A stretch of DNA of 64,000 nucleotides from Clostridiales bacterium. GTDB taxonomy: Bacteria > Bacillota > Clostridia > Saccharofermentanales > Saccharofermentanaceae. Where the stretch lies: the NCBI GenBank assembly GCA_017552455.1, contig JAFZPX010000053.1, positions 89,320 to 153,319 of the forward strand, written 5' to 3'. A program made the translations under genes and the position numbers. Numbering within the stretch: position 1 is the stretch's first letter; each line of letters begins with the position of its first letter. The notes beneath the pieces are model-generated. The model was not told where the DNA came from and ran no database searches. It saw nothing but the letters and a program-made list of their open reading frames with translations. Positions 8,941 through 19,500 of the stretch are shown piece after piece.

Positions 8941-10883
8941 CACTGATAATCAACATAGTAAAGGTCATAGTACTCCTGAAGCATTTCACCCCGATCTTCA
9001 GGACTCATATCACTATTACTTCTAGTATAGTAAAGCTCATTAGAAGCAAAATGCAAATAGTTATAAGTAAAACATTGTGTTAACAATGGAATTTGACAAC
9101 TGTTATCAACGAGATCGTAAAGCCTGTCGAGCGTCTCATCGCTGTCACGGCTGACTGAAGAAGACAGTGAGGCAGCAAGATCGATGCATCGTTCTGTCTC
9201 CTGCTCTCCCATTCCCTCTCTGACAAATACGCCGTATTCGAATCCGGCCGGGACTACGCCGTCCACCATGCAGGCGAACTGAACTCTATCGTACAGATCA
9301 GGATCATTAGTCTTAATGTCTTCAAGGATGCTGTAGATATAATCTCCGTAAACGGCAACCGCAGGGCACTCGCCTTCGATAAAGGCTTCAGAAAGCTCAT
9401 CATAAGAGCCGTAAGCAATATCATCGCTTATCATCTCATCGAGATTCTCGATCCTTGTTATCATCTCACTGTCAGTAAAAGAGACTGCACCGTCAACATC
9501 TTCCATGTGATAAAGCCACTGCTCTCCCCACTCATCACCGAGCAAAGGGCTTAAGTAACAGTTAATGACCGTAAACTCGTTAGAAGCCGCGAATCCGACC
9601 GGATCGCCTTCATTCCAATTAAGCGGATCATAGATAATGACACTGTAAGACTCGAGAAGCGCCGGGAAAGCGTAGACACCGTCGTCGTAAGTAAATGAAC
9701 CTATATCGGGAGCCACGTAAGTTAGATCTACGACCAGACCTTCGTCAGCAAGAAGTCTTCCAAGTCTGCAGTCAGCGATGAAAACATCAGGAATATGCTC
9801 TGCTCCCATAACAGCAATTGCCGTAAGATCGTAGTCTCTTATACGAGCCCTTTGGCGGACCTCGATATCAGGATGCGCGTCTTCCCATGCTTCAAGTCCG
9901 TTATAGACCTGCTCCATCGTATCCTCATTCTGATCAGTCACACCGATATCGACAGTGATATCACCGGGATTATTCGCAGCGCGCACCAAAGCACCCGTCC
10001 CCCATATGGCCAAAACCGACACGCAGAAGCATGAAAGCCAGACTAGTAGAGTTTTTCGCGAAGGAAGGATATCCTCAAGCTTCTCGTCCCCTTTTACACT
10101 GCAAGCGACAATGAATATCAGAAGCAGCAAAAGATATAAGACGATGCCGTTCATGGCAAGATCTACCGCGAACAGGCAAAGGGCCAGCATAGCTACATGG
10201 CATTTTCTCTTCCAAAGGAAGAACATAAATGCCGTCAGCAGCGTCATGACCGCAACGAAAGGAACGACGCCCCTCTCAAGGATGCACCTTACATAAGCAC
10301 TGTCCAGAATGAAGTACAAAGAGGAGACTGTCTCCCCGTATGAACCCTTGGTGACAATGTAAGTTCCGAATAAAGTGATGGGATACTCTTCGAATGCAAG
10401 CAGCCCGTAAAGAAGTCTGTCCTTAAACGTATTGAATCCTGGCAAAGCAAGCCAGAAGCTGCTTAACACACGGAAAGAGAACACCAGAATGTAGTTTACC
10501 GCGCATATTATAATGAAGCCGAAGCGCATTCCCGACAGAACGCCGCTCTTAACCTTCCCGCCCGGAATCTTCTTAAAGTGCTTTAAAGCCAGGAATACAG
10601 TCAGAACCAGAAGAAGAACAAAGTCCGTCTTTCCTCCGCACCAGATCACGAATCCTGTAAGGCACGCATATCCTGCAAGGCCCAGGGGAGTTACCTTACC
10701 GTTCGTTATGACAGCGTATATCAGCGCCATCGTCAGAAGAAAACTCGTATAGGCAGTCTTATATGGGAATCCGAAGGAATTGCCGTGGTTGTTCTCGACC
10801 ACTCCGGCCAAAGATAAGAAAAAAAGGGCAACGATAACCGCTACCCCCGCATAAAAGATCAACTTTAATGCTTTCTTCATCAT
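8940..10883 (-). CDS. Wzy/O-antigen-ligase-like membrane protein fused to a type 2 solute-binding-protein domain
   Basis: A 647-residue two-part protein. Residues 1 to about 300 carry about nine hydrophobic segments and a large loop with the RLLYGLLAFEEYPITLFGTY and YFILDSAYVRCILERGVVP patterns seen in Wzy-type polymerases near the pre-loop DN and G positions. After the last membrane segment (LVWLSCFCVSVLAIWG), residues about 304-647 look like an extracellular solute-binding protein of the sugar-ABC type: VDIGVTDQNEDTMEQVYNGL start, IPDVFIADCRLGRLLADEGL, then FIEGECPAVAVYGDYIYSI. The reading frame has no break. The start ATG overlaps the TGA of prfC, and the second codon is also ATG. In place and part-structure it is the only polymerase candidate here. 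The binding domain would face outward. Function of the fusion is unknown; I infer polymer or precursor sensing. Confidence 0.75.
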   Translation of the reverse strand: MMKKALKLIFYAGVAVIVALFFLSLAGVVENNHGNSFGFPYKTAYTSFLLTMALIYAVITNGKVTPLGLAGYACLTGFVIWCGGKTDFVLLLVLTVFLALKHFKKIPGGKVKSGVLSGMRFGFIIICAVNYILVFSFRVLSSFWLALPGFNTFKDRLLYGLLAFEEYPITLFGTYIVTKGSYGETVSSLYFILDSAYVRCILERGVVPFVAVMTLLTAFMFFLWKRKCHVAMLALCLFAVDLAMNGIVLYLLLLLIFIVACSVKGDEKLEDILPSRKTLLVWLSCFCVSVLAIWGTGALVRAANNPGDITVDIGVTDQNEDTMEQVYNGLEAWEDAHPDIEVRQRARIRDYDLTAIAVMGAEHIPDVFIADCRLGRLLADEGLVVDLTYVAPDIGSFTYDDGVYAFPALLESYSVIIYDPLNWNEGDPVGFAASNEFTVINCYLSPLLGDEWGEQWLYHMEDVDGAVSFTDSEMITRIENLDEMISDDIAYGSYDELSEAFIEGECPAVAVYGDYIYSILEDIKTNDPDLYDRVQFACMVDGVVPAGFEYGVFVREGMGEQETERCIDLAASLSSSVSRDSDETLDRLYDLVDNSCQIPLLTQCFTYNYLHFASNELYYTRSNSDMSPEDRGEMLQEYYDLYYVDYQ

Positions 10884-12499
10884 TTTGAATGGATACCTTC
10901 GAACCTGAGCTTCATGTTCTCATTATGCTGAACGACCCAATCTACAGCCCACTCGGACTCGAACAGGACAACAGGCTCGTCGTCGCGGTCGAGAACGATC
11001 ATGGATGTGGAAGTCAGCGTTATATCCTTATAGTCAAACGCACCTTCAGCATCAGACTTGACCCATCTGGCTATATTATACGACAAAGGCTGTCTTACAA
11101 TATCAACACCGTACTCCGTCTTAAGTCTGTACTCAAGAACGTCGAGCTGGAGGATACCTACAACACCCATTACAAAGGTCTCGGTTCCGATGTCAGGCTG
11201 CTTATAAAGCTGTACCGCCCCCTCTTCAGAAAGCTGCTCGATACCCTTCAGGAACTGCTTTCTCTTCATGGAGTCCTTAGGGAATACCTTCGCGAAATTC
11301 TCCGGCGCGAACACAGGGATCGGGTCGAACTCGAACTTTCTGTTACTTGAGATCAATGTGTCGCCGATTCTGAAGTGACCCGGATCGAAGATACCGATGA
11401 TGTCGCCTGCGTAAGCCTGCTCTACGATATTTCTGTCCTGAGCCATGAACTGCTGAGGCTGTGCAAGAGTGATCTTCTTGCCAAGTCTCATGTGGTTTAC
11501 TGTCATGTTCTTCTCGTACTTACCTGAGCAGATACGCAGAAATGCCATTCTGTCTCTGTGGTTCGGGTCCATGTTAGCCTGGATCTTGAAGATGAATCCG
11601 GAGAACATCTCGTCAGTAGGAAGAACATCGCCATTATCGTCAGAAACGTGGTGAGGTGCGGGCTCCGGTGCGATCTCAAGGAACTTCTTCAAGAAAGGCT
11701 CAACACCGAAGTTTGTGATGGCGGAACCGAAGAATACAGGAGTAAGCTGTCCTGCGAGAACCTTCTCGAGGTCAAACTCGTCTCCTGCCATGTCGAGGAG
11801 CTCGATATCGTTTCGAAGCTGCTCGTAGTGAGCTGCTGTCATGTGATCCTTAAGTGTAGGGTCATCAATACCTGAAGTGGACTGAGTAACCATGGAAGCA
11901 CCGTGGTCTCTGTTGTCCGCGTCAAATAGGAGAACTTCACCTGTTGCTCTCTCATATACGCCCTCGAAGTTACCGTCTGTACCGATAGGCCAGTTGATAG
12001 GTGTGGATCTGATACCGAGCACCTTCTCGAGCTCATCTACGAGGTCGAACGGGTTCTTGGCAGCACGGTCCATCTTGTTGATGAAAGTAAAGATCGGGAT
12101 GCCTCTCTTACGGCAGACCTCGAACAACTTGATGGTCTGTGCCTCGACACCCTTCGCGCCGTCAAGGAGCATGACTGCAGCATCGGCAGCGCACAGTGTA
12201 CGGTATGTATCCTCAGAGAAGTCCTGGTGTCCGGGAGTATCAAGTATGTTGATGCAGTATCCGTCGTACTCGAACTGCATTACGGAAGACGTAACGGAGA
12301 TGCCTCTCTGCTTCTCGATCTCCATCCAGTCGGATGTAGCGTGGCGCGAAGCTTTTCGAGCTTTAACAGAACCTGCGAGGTGGATGGCACCTCCGTAGAG
12401 CAGGAGCTTCTCAGTCATAGTTGTCTTACCCGCGTCAGGGTGCGATATGATCGCGAATGTTCTTCTTCTCTTTATCTGTTCGACATCAGTCAGAGCCAT
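10880..12499 (-). CDS. prfC: Peptide chain release factor 3
   Basis: RF3 is a translational GTPase that removes RF1/RF2 from the ribosome after termination. The 539-residue length is normal. G1 is HPDAGKTT at residues 20-27, G3 is DTPGHQDF, G4 is NKMDR, and the RF3-type C-terminal part ends with VFESEWAVDWVVQHNENMKL. It is a housekeeping gene, yet its stop codon overlaps the start of the polymerase-like gene at 10883, so the surface-polysaccharide genes are transcribed and probably translated in its wake. A leader peptidase gene lies 11 bases upstream. Confidence 0.96.
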   Translation of the reverse strand: MALTDVEQIKRRRTFAIISHPDAGKTTMTEKLLLYGGAIHLAGSVKARKASRHATSDWMEIEKQRGISVTSSVMQFEYDGYCINILDTPGHQDFSEDTYRTLCAADAAVMLLDGAKGVEAQTIKLFEVCRKRGIPIFTFINKMDRAAKNPFDLVDELEKVLGIRSTPINWPIGTDGNFEGVYERATGEVLLFDADNRDHGASMVTQSTSGIDDPTLKDHMTAAHYEQLRNDIELLDMAGDEFDLEKVLAGQLTPVFFGSAITNFGVEPFLKKFLEIAPEPAPHHVSDDNGDVLPTDEMFSGFIFKIQANMDPNHRDRMAFLRICSGKYEKNMTVNHMRLGKKITLAQPQQFMAQDRNIVEQAYAGDIIGIFDPGHFRIGDTLISSNRKFEFDPIPVFAPENFAKVFPKDSMKRKQFLKGIEQLSEEGAVQLYKQPDIGTETFVMGVVGILQLDVLEYRLKTEYGVDIVRQPLSYNIARWVKSDAEGAFDYKDITLTSTSMIVLDRDDEPVVLFESEWAVDWVVQHNENMKLRFEGIHSK

Positions 12500-12510
12500 T
12501 AGTTCTTACC

Positions 12511-13311
12511 TCAGATTGAAAATGTTTTTAGATAGCCGGCGATGGTACCGACGTAAGCGGAGACGGAAGTTCCGAAGAGCCTCTCTCCGACACAAAGGCT
12601 GATTATAATACAAATCGACAGAATAGGCACTACCGGCTTTTTGCGGCCTGTAGCAAGCCAGATAATAAGCGTGAGTGCAAGTGCTGCCGCACCTTCCCAA
12701 AGGCCGGTATAAAGCATATATACAGCTACGAGCTTGATGAGCTTGCTGTCGATGCCCTTCTTCTTTGCAGAAGTTCTTGCGTAGGAGTACATCATCATGC
12801 CGCCTGCGAAGAGCACACAAGCGATAACGCCGTCTGCCGTGTACATCTTCATCTCGGGTACGAAAGGAAGAGCGCCGATCCATACAGCGAGGATAGCCGT
12901 TGTGAATCCTTCATGTACTACCTTGCCGTCAATATCGCAGAAAGAGATGCCCATCATGAGCATGGCAAGAAGAAGGTTACGTACCATTACAACATCGATG
13001 TAGCCGTGAGCAATTACTACCGCAACGAAAACAACGCCCAGCAACACCTCGGAGATCAGGCATCTGATCGGCACCTTGGAACCGCAGTAGCGGCACTTAC
13101 CGCCAAGTGCGATATAGGAGATTACCGGGAAAAGGTCTGCTGTACCCAGCTGATGACCGCATGTGTCACAGTGGGAGAAACCGCGTGTCCAGTCCTCGCC
13201 TGCAAGAACTCTTCCTGCAGTACAGGTAATGAAGCTTGCAAGTACCGTACCGAATATGAATGCCAGTACTATCGTAAAGACTGCAATGTATGTTATCTCA
13301 AAAAGCGGCAC
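12511..13311 (-). CDS. A24-family prepilin peptidase with N-terminal Cys4 region
   Basis: A 266-residue polytopic membrane protein of the type IV prepilin peptidase family, which cleaves and often N-methylates prepilins. Zinc-type Cys pairs are C48/C51 and C73/C76 (CDTCG, CRYCG). The first catalytic Asp fits D126 (FCDIDG). The second should lie in GxGD but here reads KGID (D188) followed by SKL, so one glycine is changed while the DxKL context is kept. The start is a GTG with GGGAGGA 7 bases before it. No prepilin or pilus ATPase gene is in the window, so its substrates must be elsewhere. Confidence 0.82.
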   Translation of the reverse strand: MPLFEITYIAVFTIVLAFIFGTVLASFITCTAGRVLAGEDWTRGFSHCDTCGHQLGTADLFPVISYIALGGKCRYCGSKVPIRCLISEVLLGVVFVAVVIAHGYIDVVMVRNLLLAMLMMGISFCDIDGKVVHEGFTTAILAVWIGALPFVPEMKMYTADGVIACVLFAGGMMMYSYARTSAKKKGIDSKLIKLVAVYMLYTGLWEGAAALALTLIIWLATGRKKPVVPILSICIIISLCVGERLFGTSVSAYVGTIAGYLKTFSI

Positions 13312-13329
13312 CTTATTGTCCTCCCTTTA

Positions 13330-14898
13330 TCAGTCGAGATTAGGATCTTCTGCCAAAGCCTTAGCGTTCTCAGCATTGATCTTGGGATCATAAGAAAGCA
13401 CAGGCTCGACACTCTTGTCACCCTTGATCCTTCTGGCGATATAGTTGTCTGTGATCTTCTTAACAAGCGGGCTCATGGCGAGTACGCCGATGAGGTTCGG
13501 GATCATCATCATTCCGTTGAACGTATCGGAGATATCCCATGCGATGGAAGATGTCATAAGAGCACCGGACAGAACGAGAAGAACGAAGAAGATCCTGTAG
13601 ATCTTCGTAGCGATAGGAGCATGCTTACCGGCAAGATACTCGACTGCCTTGGAACCGTACTGTGACCAGCCGAGGACTGTTGTGAACGCGAATACGAGGA
13701 TCGCGAGAGCAACGAACATACGGCCGAGATTTACGTCACCGAACTTAAATACGGAATTAAATGCATCTGCAACGAGGAGTGCATCTGACTCTGTCTCGAT
13801 ATCACCTGTCGTAAGATTGATAACGCCGGATGTAAGAACTACGAGAGCTGTCATTGTACAAACGATGATAGTATCTGCGAACACCTCGAAGATACCCCAC
13901 AGGCCCTGCTTAACAGGCTCCTTAACGTTGGAGTTACTGTGAACCATAACGGATGAACCGAGACCTGCCTCGTTGGAGAAGACACCTCTCTTACATCCCT
14001 GAGTGATGATCGTCTTGAATGCAATACCTGTAGCACCGCCCCATACAGCAGGAGCATTGAAAGCACCTGAGAAGATAGCAGCGAATGCAGGTCCGATCTG
14101 ATCGAAGTTTACAAGGATGATTGTGATCGAACCGCAAAGGAAGATAAGAACCATGACAGGAACAATCTTCTCGGCTACGTTCGCGATTCTCTGAAGGCCT
14201 CCGATGACAACAACACCGACAAGCACCATGAGGACGATACCTACGATGAGCATGTACAGTGTGATGTCAGTTTCGTTAGATGTATAAAGAACCCTGCTCG
14301 ATAAAGCCTTGATATCGAATGAGGATGTGAAGTTAAGGACGATCTTGTTGACCTGTCCCATGTTACCGATACCGAAAGAAGCGAGTGTGGCGCAGATCGC
14401 GAAGATGATCGCAAGCACGCGGCCGACCTTCTTCATATGAGGATAGCTTCCGAGCCCGTCCTGGAGGTAGTACATAGCACCGCCGGACCACTCGTCAGCA
14501 TGGTTCTTACGTCTGAAGTAAATACCGAGGATGTTCTCGGAATAGTTCGTCATCATACCGAAGATAGCTGCGAACCACATCCAGAATACAGCACCCGGAC
14601 CTCCTGTGATGATCGCTGCAGATACACCTGCGATGTTACCTACACCGACCGTCGCGGCAAGAGCTGTGCAAAGAGCCTGGAACTGCGAGATAGTCGCCTT
14701 GTCTTCCGTATGACCGATAACGTTCTTATTGAGCATGGAACCGATGGTCTTCTTCCACCAGTGTCCGATGTGTGTGAACTGGAACCCCTTCGTAAGGATC
14801 GTCATCAGGATACCCGTGATGATAAGCATCCAGACACCTGTCTTGGTCCAGACGAATGAGTTTACTGCGTCGTTAATACGCGCCAAAAGATCAAGCAT
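13330..14898 (-). CDS. Alanine/glycine:cation symporter family protein (AgcS)
   Basis: A 522-residue sodium-coupled amino-acid transporter. Segments GVGNIAGVSAAIITGGPGAV and FWMWFAAIFGMMTNYSENIL are the usual AgcS signature in the first half, with a second conserved stretch GCKRGVFSNEAGLGSSVM. About 10-11 membrane spans. Normal length is 450-530 residues. A GGAGGG ribosome site lies 5 bases before the ATG. Probable substrate is alanine or glycine. It follows the cyclase gene by 25 bases and precedes the prepilin peptidase by 18. Confidence 0.93.
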   Translation of the reverse strand: MLDLLARINDAVNSFVWTKTGVWMLIITGILMTILTKGFQFTHIGHWWKKTIGSMLNKNVIGHTEDKATISQFQALCTALAATVGVGNIAGVSAAIITGGPGAVFWMWFAAIFGMMTNYSENILGIYFRRKNHADEWSGGAMYYLQDGLGSYPHMKKVGRVLAIIFAICATLASFGIGNMGQVNKIVLNFTSSFDIKALSSRVLYTSNETDITLYMLIVGIVLMVLVGVVVIGGLQRIANVAEKIVPVMVLIFLCGSITIILVNFDQIGPAFAAIFSGAFNAPAVWGGATGIAFKTIITQGCKRGVFSNEAGLGSSVMVHSNSNVKEPVKQGLWGIFEVFADTIIVCTMTALVVLTSGVINLTTGDIETESDALLVADAFNSVFKFGDVNLGRMFVALAILVFAFTTVLGWSQYGSKAVEYLAGKHAPIATKIYRIFFVLLVLSGALMTSSIAWDISDTFNGMMMIPNLIGVLAMSPLVKKITDNYIARRIKGDKSVEPVLSYDPKINAENAKALAEDPNLD

Positions 14899-14923
14899 TA
14901 ATGCCCTCCAAATTTACATGCTG

Positions 14924-16576
14924 TTATGCATTTTCTTTCAGTATTTTCTTACGCTCATACATGAGCTTGTCGGCAGCCTTCTCCGCTTCTTCAAGAGAAT
15001 CCTTTCCGGGAACATACACAGACTTGCCGTGTGCGATCTGCAAAGGTACGGGAAGCTCATTGTTCTCGTTATATTCCTTCACTTTCTTCTCGAAAACCTT
15101 AATTCCCTCCTCAAAGTGCTCTTCACACTTCTTCCCTTCAAGCACAACAAAGAACTCGTCGCCGCCGATGCGGAAACACTTTCCGTATTCGCTGAAGGAG
15201 TCGGAGATGATAGTGGCCGCGGCGATTATATAACGGTCACCTTCCGCGTGTCCATAATTATCGTTAACCTTCTTAAGGAAGTTGATATCAAACTGGATGA
15301 CAATATATTTCCCGCTTACAGCCTTATTGATCTCATCCTCAGTCTCAGTAAAGGCAAGTCTGTTATAAAGGCCGGTAAGTCCGTCTTCGTGAGCAAGCTT
15401 GTCCTTGATCTCAGCCTGTGCACTCTTCCTTGTGATGCTTAAGAACAGGGAAAGTTCATATGCCGTAAAGACAATGACGAAGTAGAACAGACCTAATCTT
15501 GTAAACATCGATGAATCAGATGATTTGAACATATAGTATCTGATCAGGTCGAGAATACCTGCAGCGATAAGAACTCCGAACGCCGCGAACAGTACCATAA
15601 GATTCTTCTCTACCTTCTTCGCCTTCTTCAAAGATTTGACGACCATGTACGCGATCAGACATATGCCGATACCGATGATGATATGAGTTACGATGAGAAC
15701 ATCACTATAGTCTCTGCCTAGTCCGAGAACCCAAATGAATGTACCTACAGTATTGATGCCGACCAAAGAGATCATTATCTTCGGAATCATTGAATCAAGC
15801 TGCTTTGTGACAGAAGCTACAAACACGATTACAGGGATCGGAAGGAGTATCAGACACAGATAATCCATAACTCTTACGATCGCAGGATTCTCACTTATAA
15901 GCTGAGGGATTCTGGAGCCCGAGCTTGTCCAAAGAGCAAGGATTACCGCTATCGCACCAAGCGATACAGTCTCTATGATCCTTCCTGTTTCTTTGTTCAG
16001 AATGAATCCGATTATGATCAATGATACTCCGAGAACCATGATAACAAAGCACTCAAGGTAGCTTGCAAAGTTCTTGGCAACCGTGGATCTTACGAATGCT
16101 GCACCTTCCTGAATCTTCATGTAGTGGAAAGTCGTAGTATTCTCAGGATACAAAGACTCATAAGTGATACTGAGCTTGGAATCCGATTCAAGAACCGGAA
16201 GGTCAACTGCATGTATGCACTCACCGTAATAATCACCGTATATTCTGAGCAGATCCGGATGGAAATCATAGATGATCATATTATCCAGATAAACAGTAAA
16301 GAACAGACTTCTGCTCTCAAAGCAAAGGTCTGCTCCTCTTACCTGTTCAGGTGATACTGTCTTTGTAATAGTGGCTCCTTCAGGCGCATACCTTAAGTCG
16401 GCAAAGTCGACCGGGGTACCGTCTTCGTAGGTCCAACCGTCAGAGAAGACCTCATCCTTGGGATTCACATTTCCTCCGTCAAGTTTATATGTGAAGAGGA
16501 AGAATATGAATATTCCAAGGATGACACAGATTGTCAGATTAAGATCAATCAGTAACCTTCTTCTCATACCGGTCAT
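14924..16576 (-). CDS. Membrane diguanylate cyclase (GGDEF) with extracytoplasmic sensor region
   Basis: A 550-residue protein: an N-terminal membrane anchor (about residues 13-30), an outside region to about 165 rich in beta-type sequence, about seven membrane spans to about 380 (7TMR-DISM-like layout), then a GGDEF domain. The active-site motif RIGGDEFF is intact at residues 471-475, and LAHEDGLTGLYNRLAF is the domain start, so it should make cyclic di-GMP from two GTP. The RxxD inhibitory site normally upstream of GGDEF is absent (FSEYGKCFRI). No strong ribosome site precedes the ATG at 16576; the ATG at 16567 is possible. It lies 15 bases after carB. Confidence 0.88.
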   Translation of the reverse strand: MTGMRRRLLIDLNLTICVILGIFIFFLFTYKLDGGNVNPKDEVFSDGWTYEDGTPVDFADLRYAPEGATITKTVSPEQVRGADLCFESRSLFFTVYLDNMIIYDFHPDLLRIYGDYYGECIHAVDLPVLESDSKLSITYESLYPENTTTFHYMKIQEGAAFVRSTVAKNFASYLECFVIMVLGVSLIIIGFILNKETGRIIETVSLGAIAVILALWTSSGSRIPQLISENPAIVRVMDYLCLILLPIPVIVFVASVTKQLDSMIPKIMISLVGINTVGTFIWVLGLGRDYSDVLIVTHIIIGIGICLIAYMVVKSLKKAKKVEKNLMVLFAAFGVLIAAGILDLIRYYMFKSSDSSMFTRLGLFYFVIVFTAYELSLFLSITRKSAQAEIKDKLAHEDGLTGLYNRLAFTETEDEINKAVSGKYIVIQFDINFLKKVNDNYGHAEGDRYIIAAATIISDSFSEYGKCFRIGGDEFFVVLEGKKCEEHFEEGIKVFEKKVKEYNENNELPVPLQIAHGKSVYVPGKDSLEEAEKAADKLMYERKKILKENA

Positions 16577-16591
16577 CTGTAAGCTTTATGC

Positions 16592-19500
16592 TTACTCTCC
16601 TATCTCAGCGTGATAATCCTGTAAAGCCTTTACTCCGATGTGTGTATTGTTCTTAACAGCCTTGATACCGTCAGCGGAAGCCTTGGCAGCTGCCATTGTT
16701 GTGATATAAGGAACCTTGTGTCTGATGGATTCCTTACGGATATAGGAGTCGTCATAGACAGAAGTCTTCCCTGCCGGAGTGTTGATGATGAGATCAAGCT
16801 CTCCGTTCGTGATCATGTCAGAGATATTAGGACGTCCCTCATAGATCTTCTTAACCTTAGTAACAGGGATACCGTCAGCATTGATCATATCGAATGTACC
16901 GCCTGTAGCGAAGATCTTGAAGCCCAACTCATAGAATCCGCGTGCAACTTCAAGAAGGTCACCCTTATCTCTGTCACATACAGAAAGAAGTACGTTGCCG
17001 TCCATGGGAAGAACTGTCTGTGTTGCTTCCTGAGCCTTGTAGTAAGCCTCACCAACATTATCAGAAAGACCCAGAACCTCACCTGTAGATCTCATCTCAG
17101 GTCCGAGAACAGGGTCAACCTCCTGGAACATGTTGAACGGGAATACAGCTTCCTTAACACCGCAGTGAGAGATCTTCTTGTTCTTAAGATCCTTAACAGG
17201 TGAAGGTCTTCCTGTGATGGAGCTTGTCATGATATCTGTAGCTACCTTAACCATGTTTACGGAAGTAACCTTGGATACGAGCGGTACTGTTCTTGATGCA
17301 CGGGGGTTAGCCTCGAGAACGTATACAGTACCATCTTCGATAGCGTACTGCATGTTCATGAGACCTACTACATTCATCTCAACAGCGATCTTCTTTGTGT
17401 AGTCTCTGATCGTAGCAACCTGCTCATCAGTAAGGTTCTGTGAAGGAAGCATACAAGCGGAGTCACCGGAGTGAACACCTGCAAGCTCGATGTGCTCCAT
17501 GACTGCAGGAACGAAGCAGTTCTCGCCGTCGGAGATAGCATCTGCCTCACATTCTGTAGCATGATGCAAGAATCTGTCGATGAGGATAGGTCTGTCAGGT
17601 GTAACACCTTCTGCAGCAGCCATGTAGATCTTCATCATATCGTCGTCGTGAACGACTTCCATTCCACGCCCGCCGAGAACGTAGGAAGGACGAACCATTA
17701 CGGGGTAACCGATCTTGTTAGCAATCTCAACAGCCTCTTCAACTGTGGAAGCCATACCTGCCTCAGGCATCGGGATGTTAAGCTTATCCATCATCTCACG
17801 GAACAGATCTCTGTCCTCAGCAAGATCGATAGTCTCAGGTGATGTACCGAGGATGTTTACTCCGTACTTCTTAAGGTCAGCAGCAAGGTTCAGAGGTGTC
17901 TGACCGCCGAATGAAGCGATAACGCCGAGAGGCTTCTCCTTCTCATAGATAGCGAGAACATCCTCAAGTGTCAAAGGCTCGAAGTAGAGCTTATCGGATG
18001 TATCGTAGTCAGTAGAAACCGTCTCAGGGTTGCAGTTAACGATGATGGACTCGAAGCCGAGCTTCTTCAATGCGAGAGCCGCATGTACGCAGCAGTAGTC
18101 GAACTCGATACCCTGACCGATTCTGTTAGGGCCGCCGCCTAAGATCATGACCTTCTTATTCTCAGAAGAAGGAGACTTATCCTCAGGAATGTTGTAGGAA
18201 GAATAGTAGTAAGCAGCATCCTGTGTTCCGCTTACATGTACGCCTTCCCAAGCTTCCTTGATGCCGTACTGATAACGTGCATTGCGAATATCTTCCTCAG
18301 GCACCTCGAGGATCTTGCTTAAGTACTTATCAGCGAATCCGTCGCACTTAGCCTTGCGAAGAACATCCTCAGAAGGAACGCTGCCCTTCATGGCGATGAG
18401 CTCATTCTCTTCATCTACGAGCTCCTTCATCTGCTCGAGGAACCAGTGCTTGATCTTTGTAAGCTCGAAGATCTCATCGATGGTAGCTCCCTTACGCAGA
18501 GCCTCATAGATAACGAACTGTCTCTCAGATGTGGGATATACGAGCTGAGCGAGGAGCTCTTCCTTGGAAAGCTCGTTAAAGTCCTTAGCAAAGCCTAAGC
18601 CGTATCTGTCCTTCTCAAGAGATCTGATTGCCTTCTGGAAAGCTTCCTTATAAGTCTTACCGATGCTCATGACCTCACCTACAGCACGCATCTGTGTGCC
18701 GAGCTTGTCGGAAGCACCCTTAAACTTCTCGAATGCCCATCTTGCGAACTTGATTACTACATAGTCGCCGTCAGGTACATACTTATCGAGTGTGCCGTAC
18801 TTACCGCAAGGGATCTCATCGAGTGAGAGACCGCAAGCGAGAAGTGCGGAAACGAATGCTATCGGGAATCCTGTAGCCTTGGAAGCCAAAGCGGAAGATC
18901 TTGATGTTCTCGGGTTGATCTCGATAACTACAGTTCTGTCGGATACGGGATCGTGTGCAAACTGGCAGTTACATCCGCCGATAACCTGGATAGCCTCGAC
19001 GATCTTATAGGACTGCTCCTGAAGCTTCTGCTGAACATCCTCAGAGATTGTGAGCATAGGAGCGGAACAGAATGAGTCACCTGTATGTACACCGATAGGA
19101 TCGATGTTCTCGATGAAGCAGACAGTGATCTTGTTATTCTTAGCGTCTCTTACTACCTCGAGCTCGAGCTCTTCCCAACCAGCGATGGACTCTTCTACGA
19201 GTACCTGGTGGATGAGTGAAGCCTGAAGACCTCTCTCGCAGACAACCTTAATCTCTTCAACGTTGTAAACGAGGCCGCCGCCGGCACCGCCCATTGTGTA
19301 AGCAGGTCTTAAAACTACAGGATAGTGAAGCTCTTCAGCGATCTTCAAAGCTTCCTCTACAGAGTAAGCTTCGTGAGATCTGGGCATCTCGATGCCCAAG
19401 GAATCCATCGTGTTCTTGAACTCGATACGGTCCTCACCTCTCTCGATAGCATCAACCTGTACACCGATTACCTGTACACCGTACTTATCGAGAACGCCTG

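Noticed and set aside
8910..8943. Extended N-terminus (GTG at 8943) of the Alg14-like protein
   Set aside because: The extra 11 residues are not in the family, they overlap a hairpin, and a good ribosome site serves the ATG at 8910.
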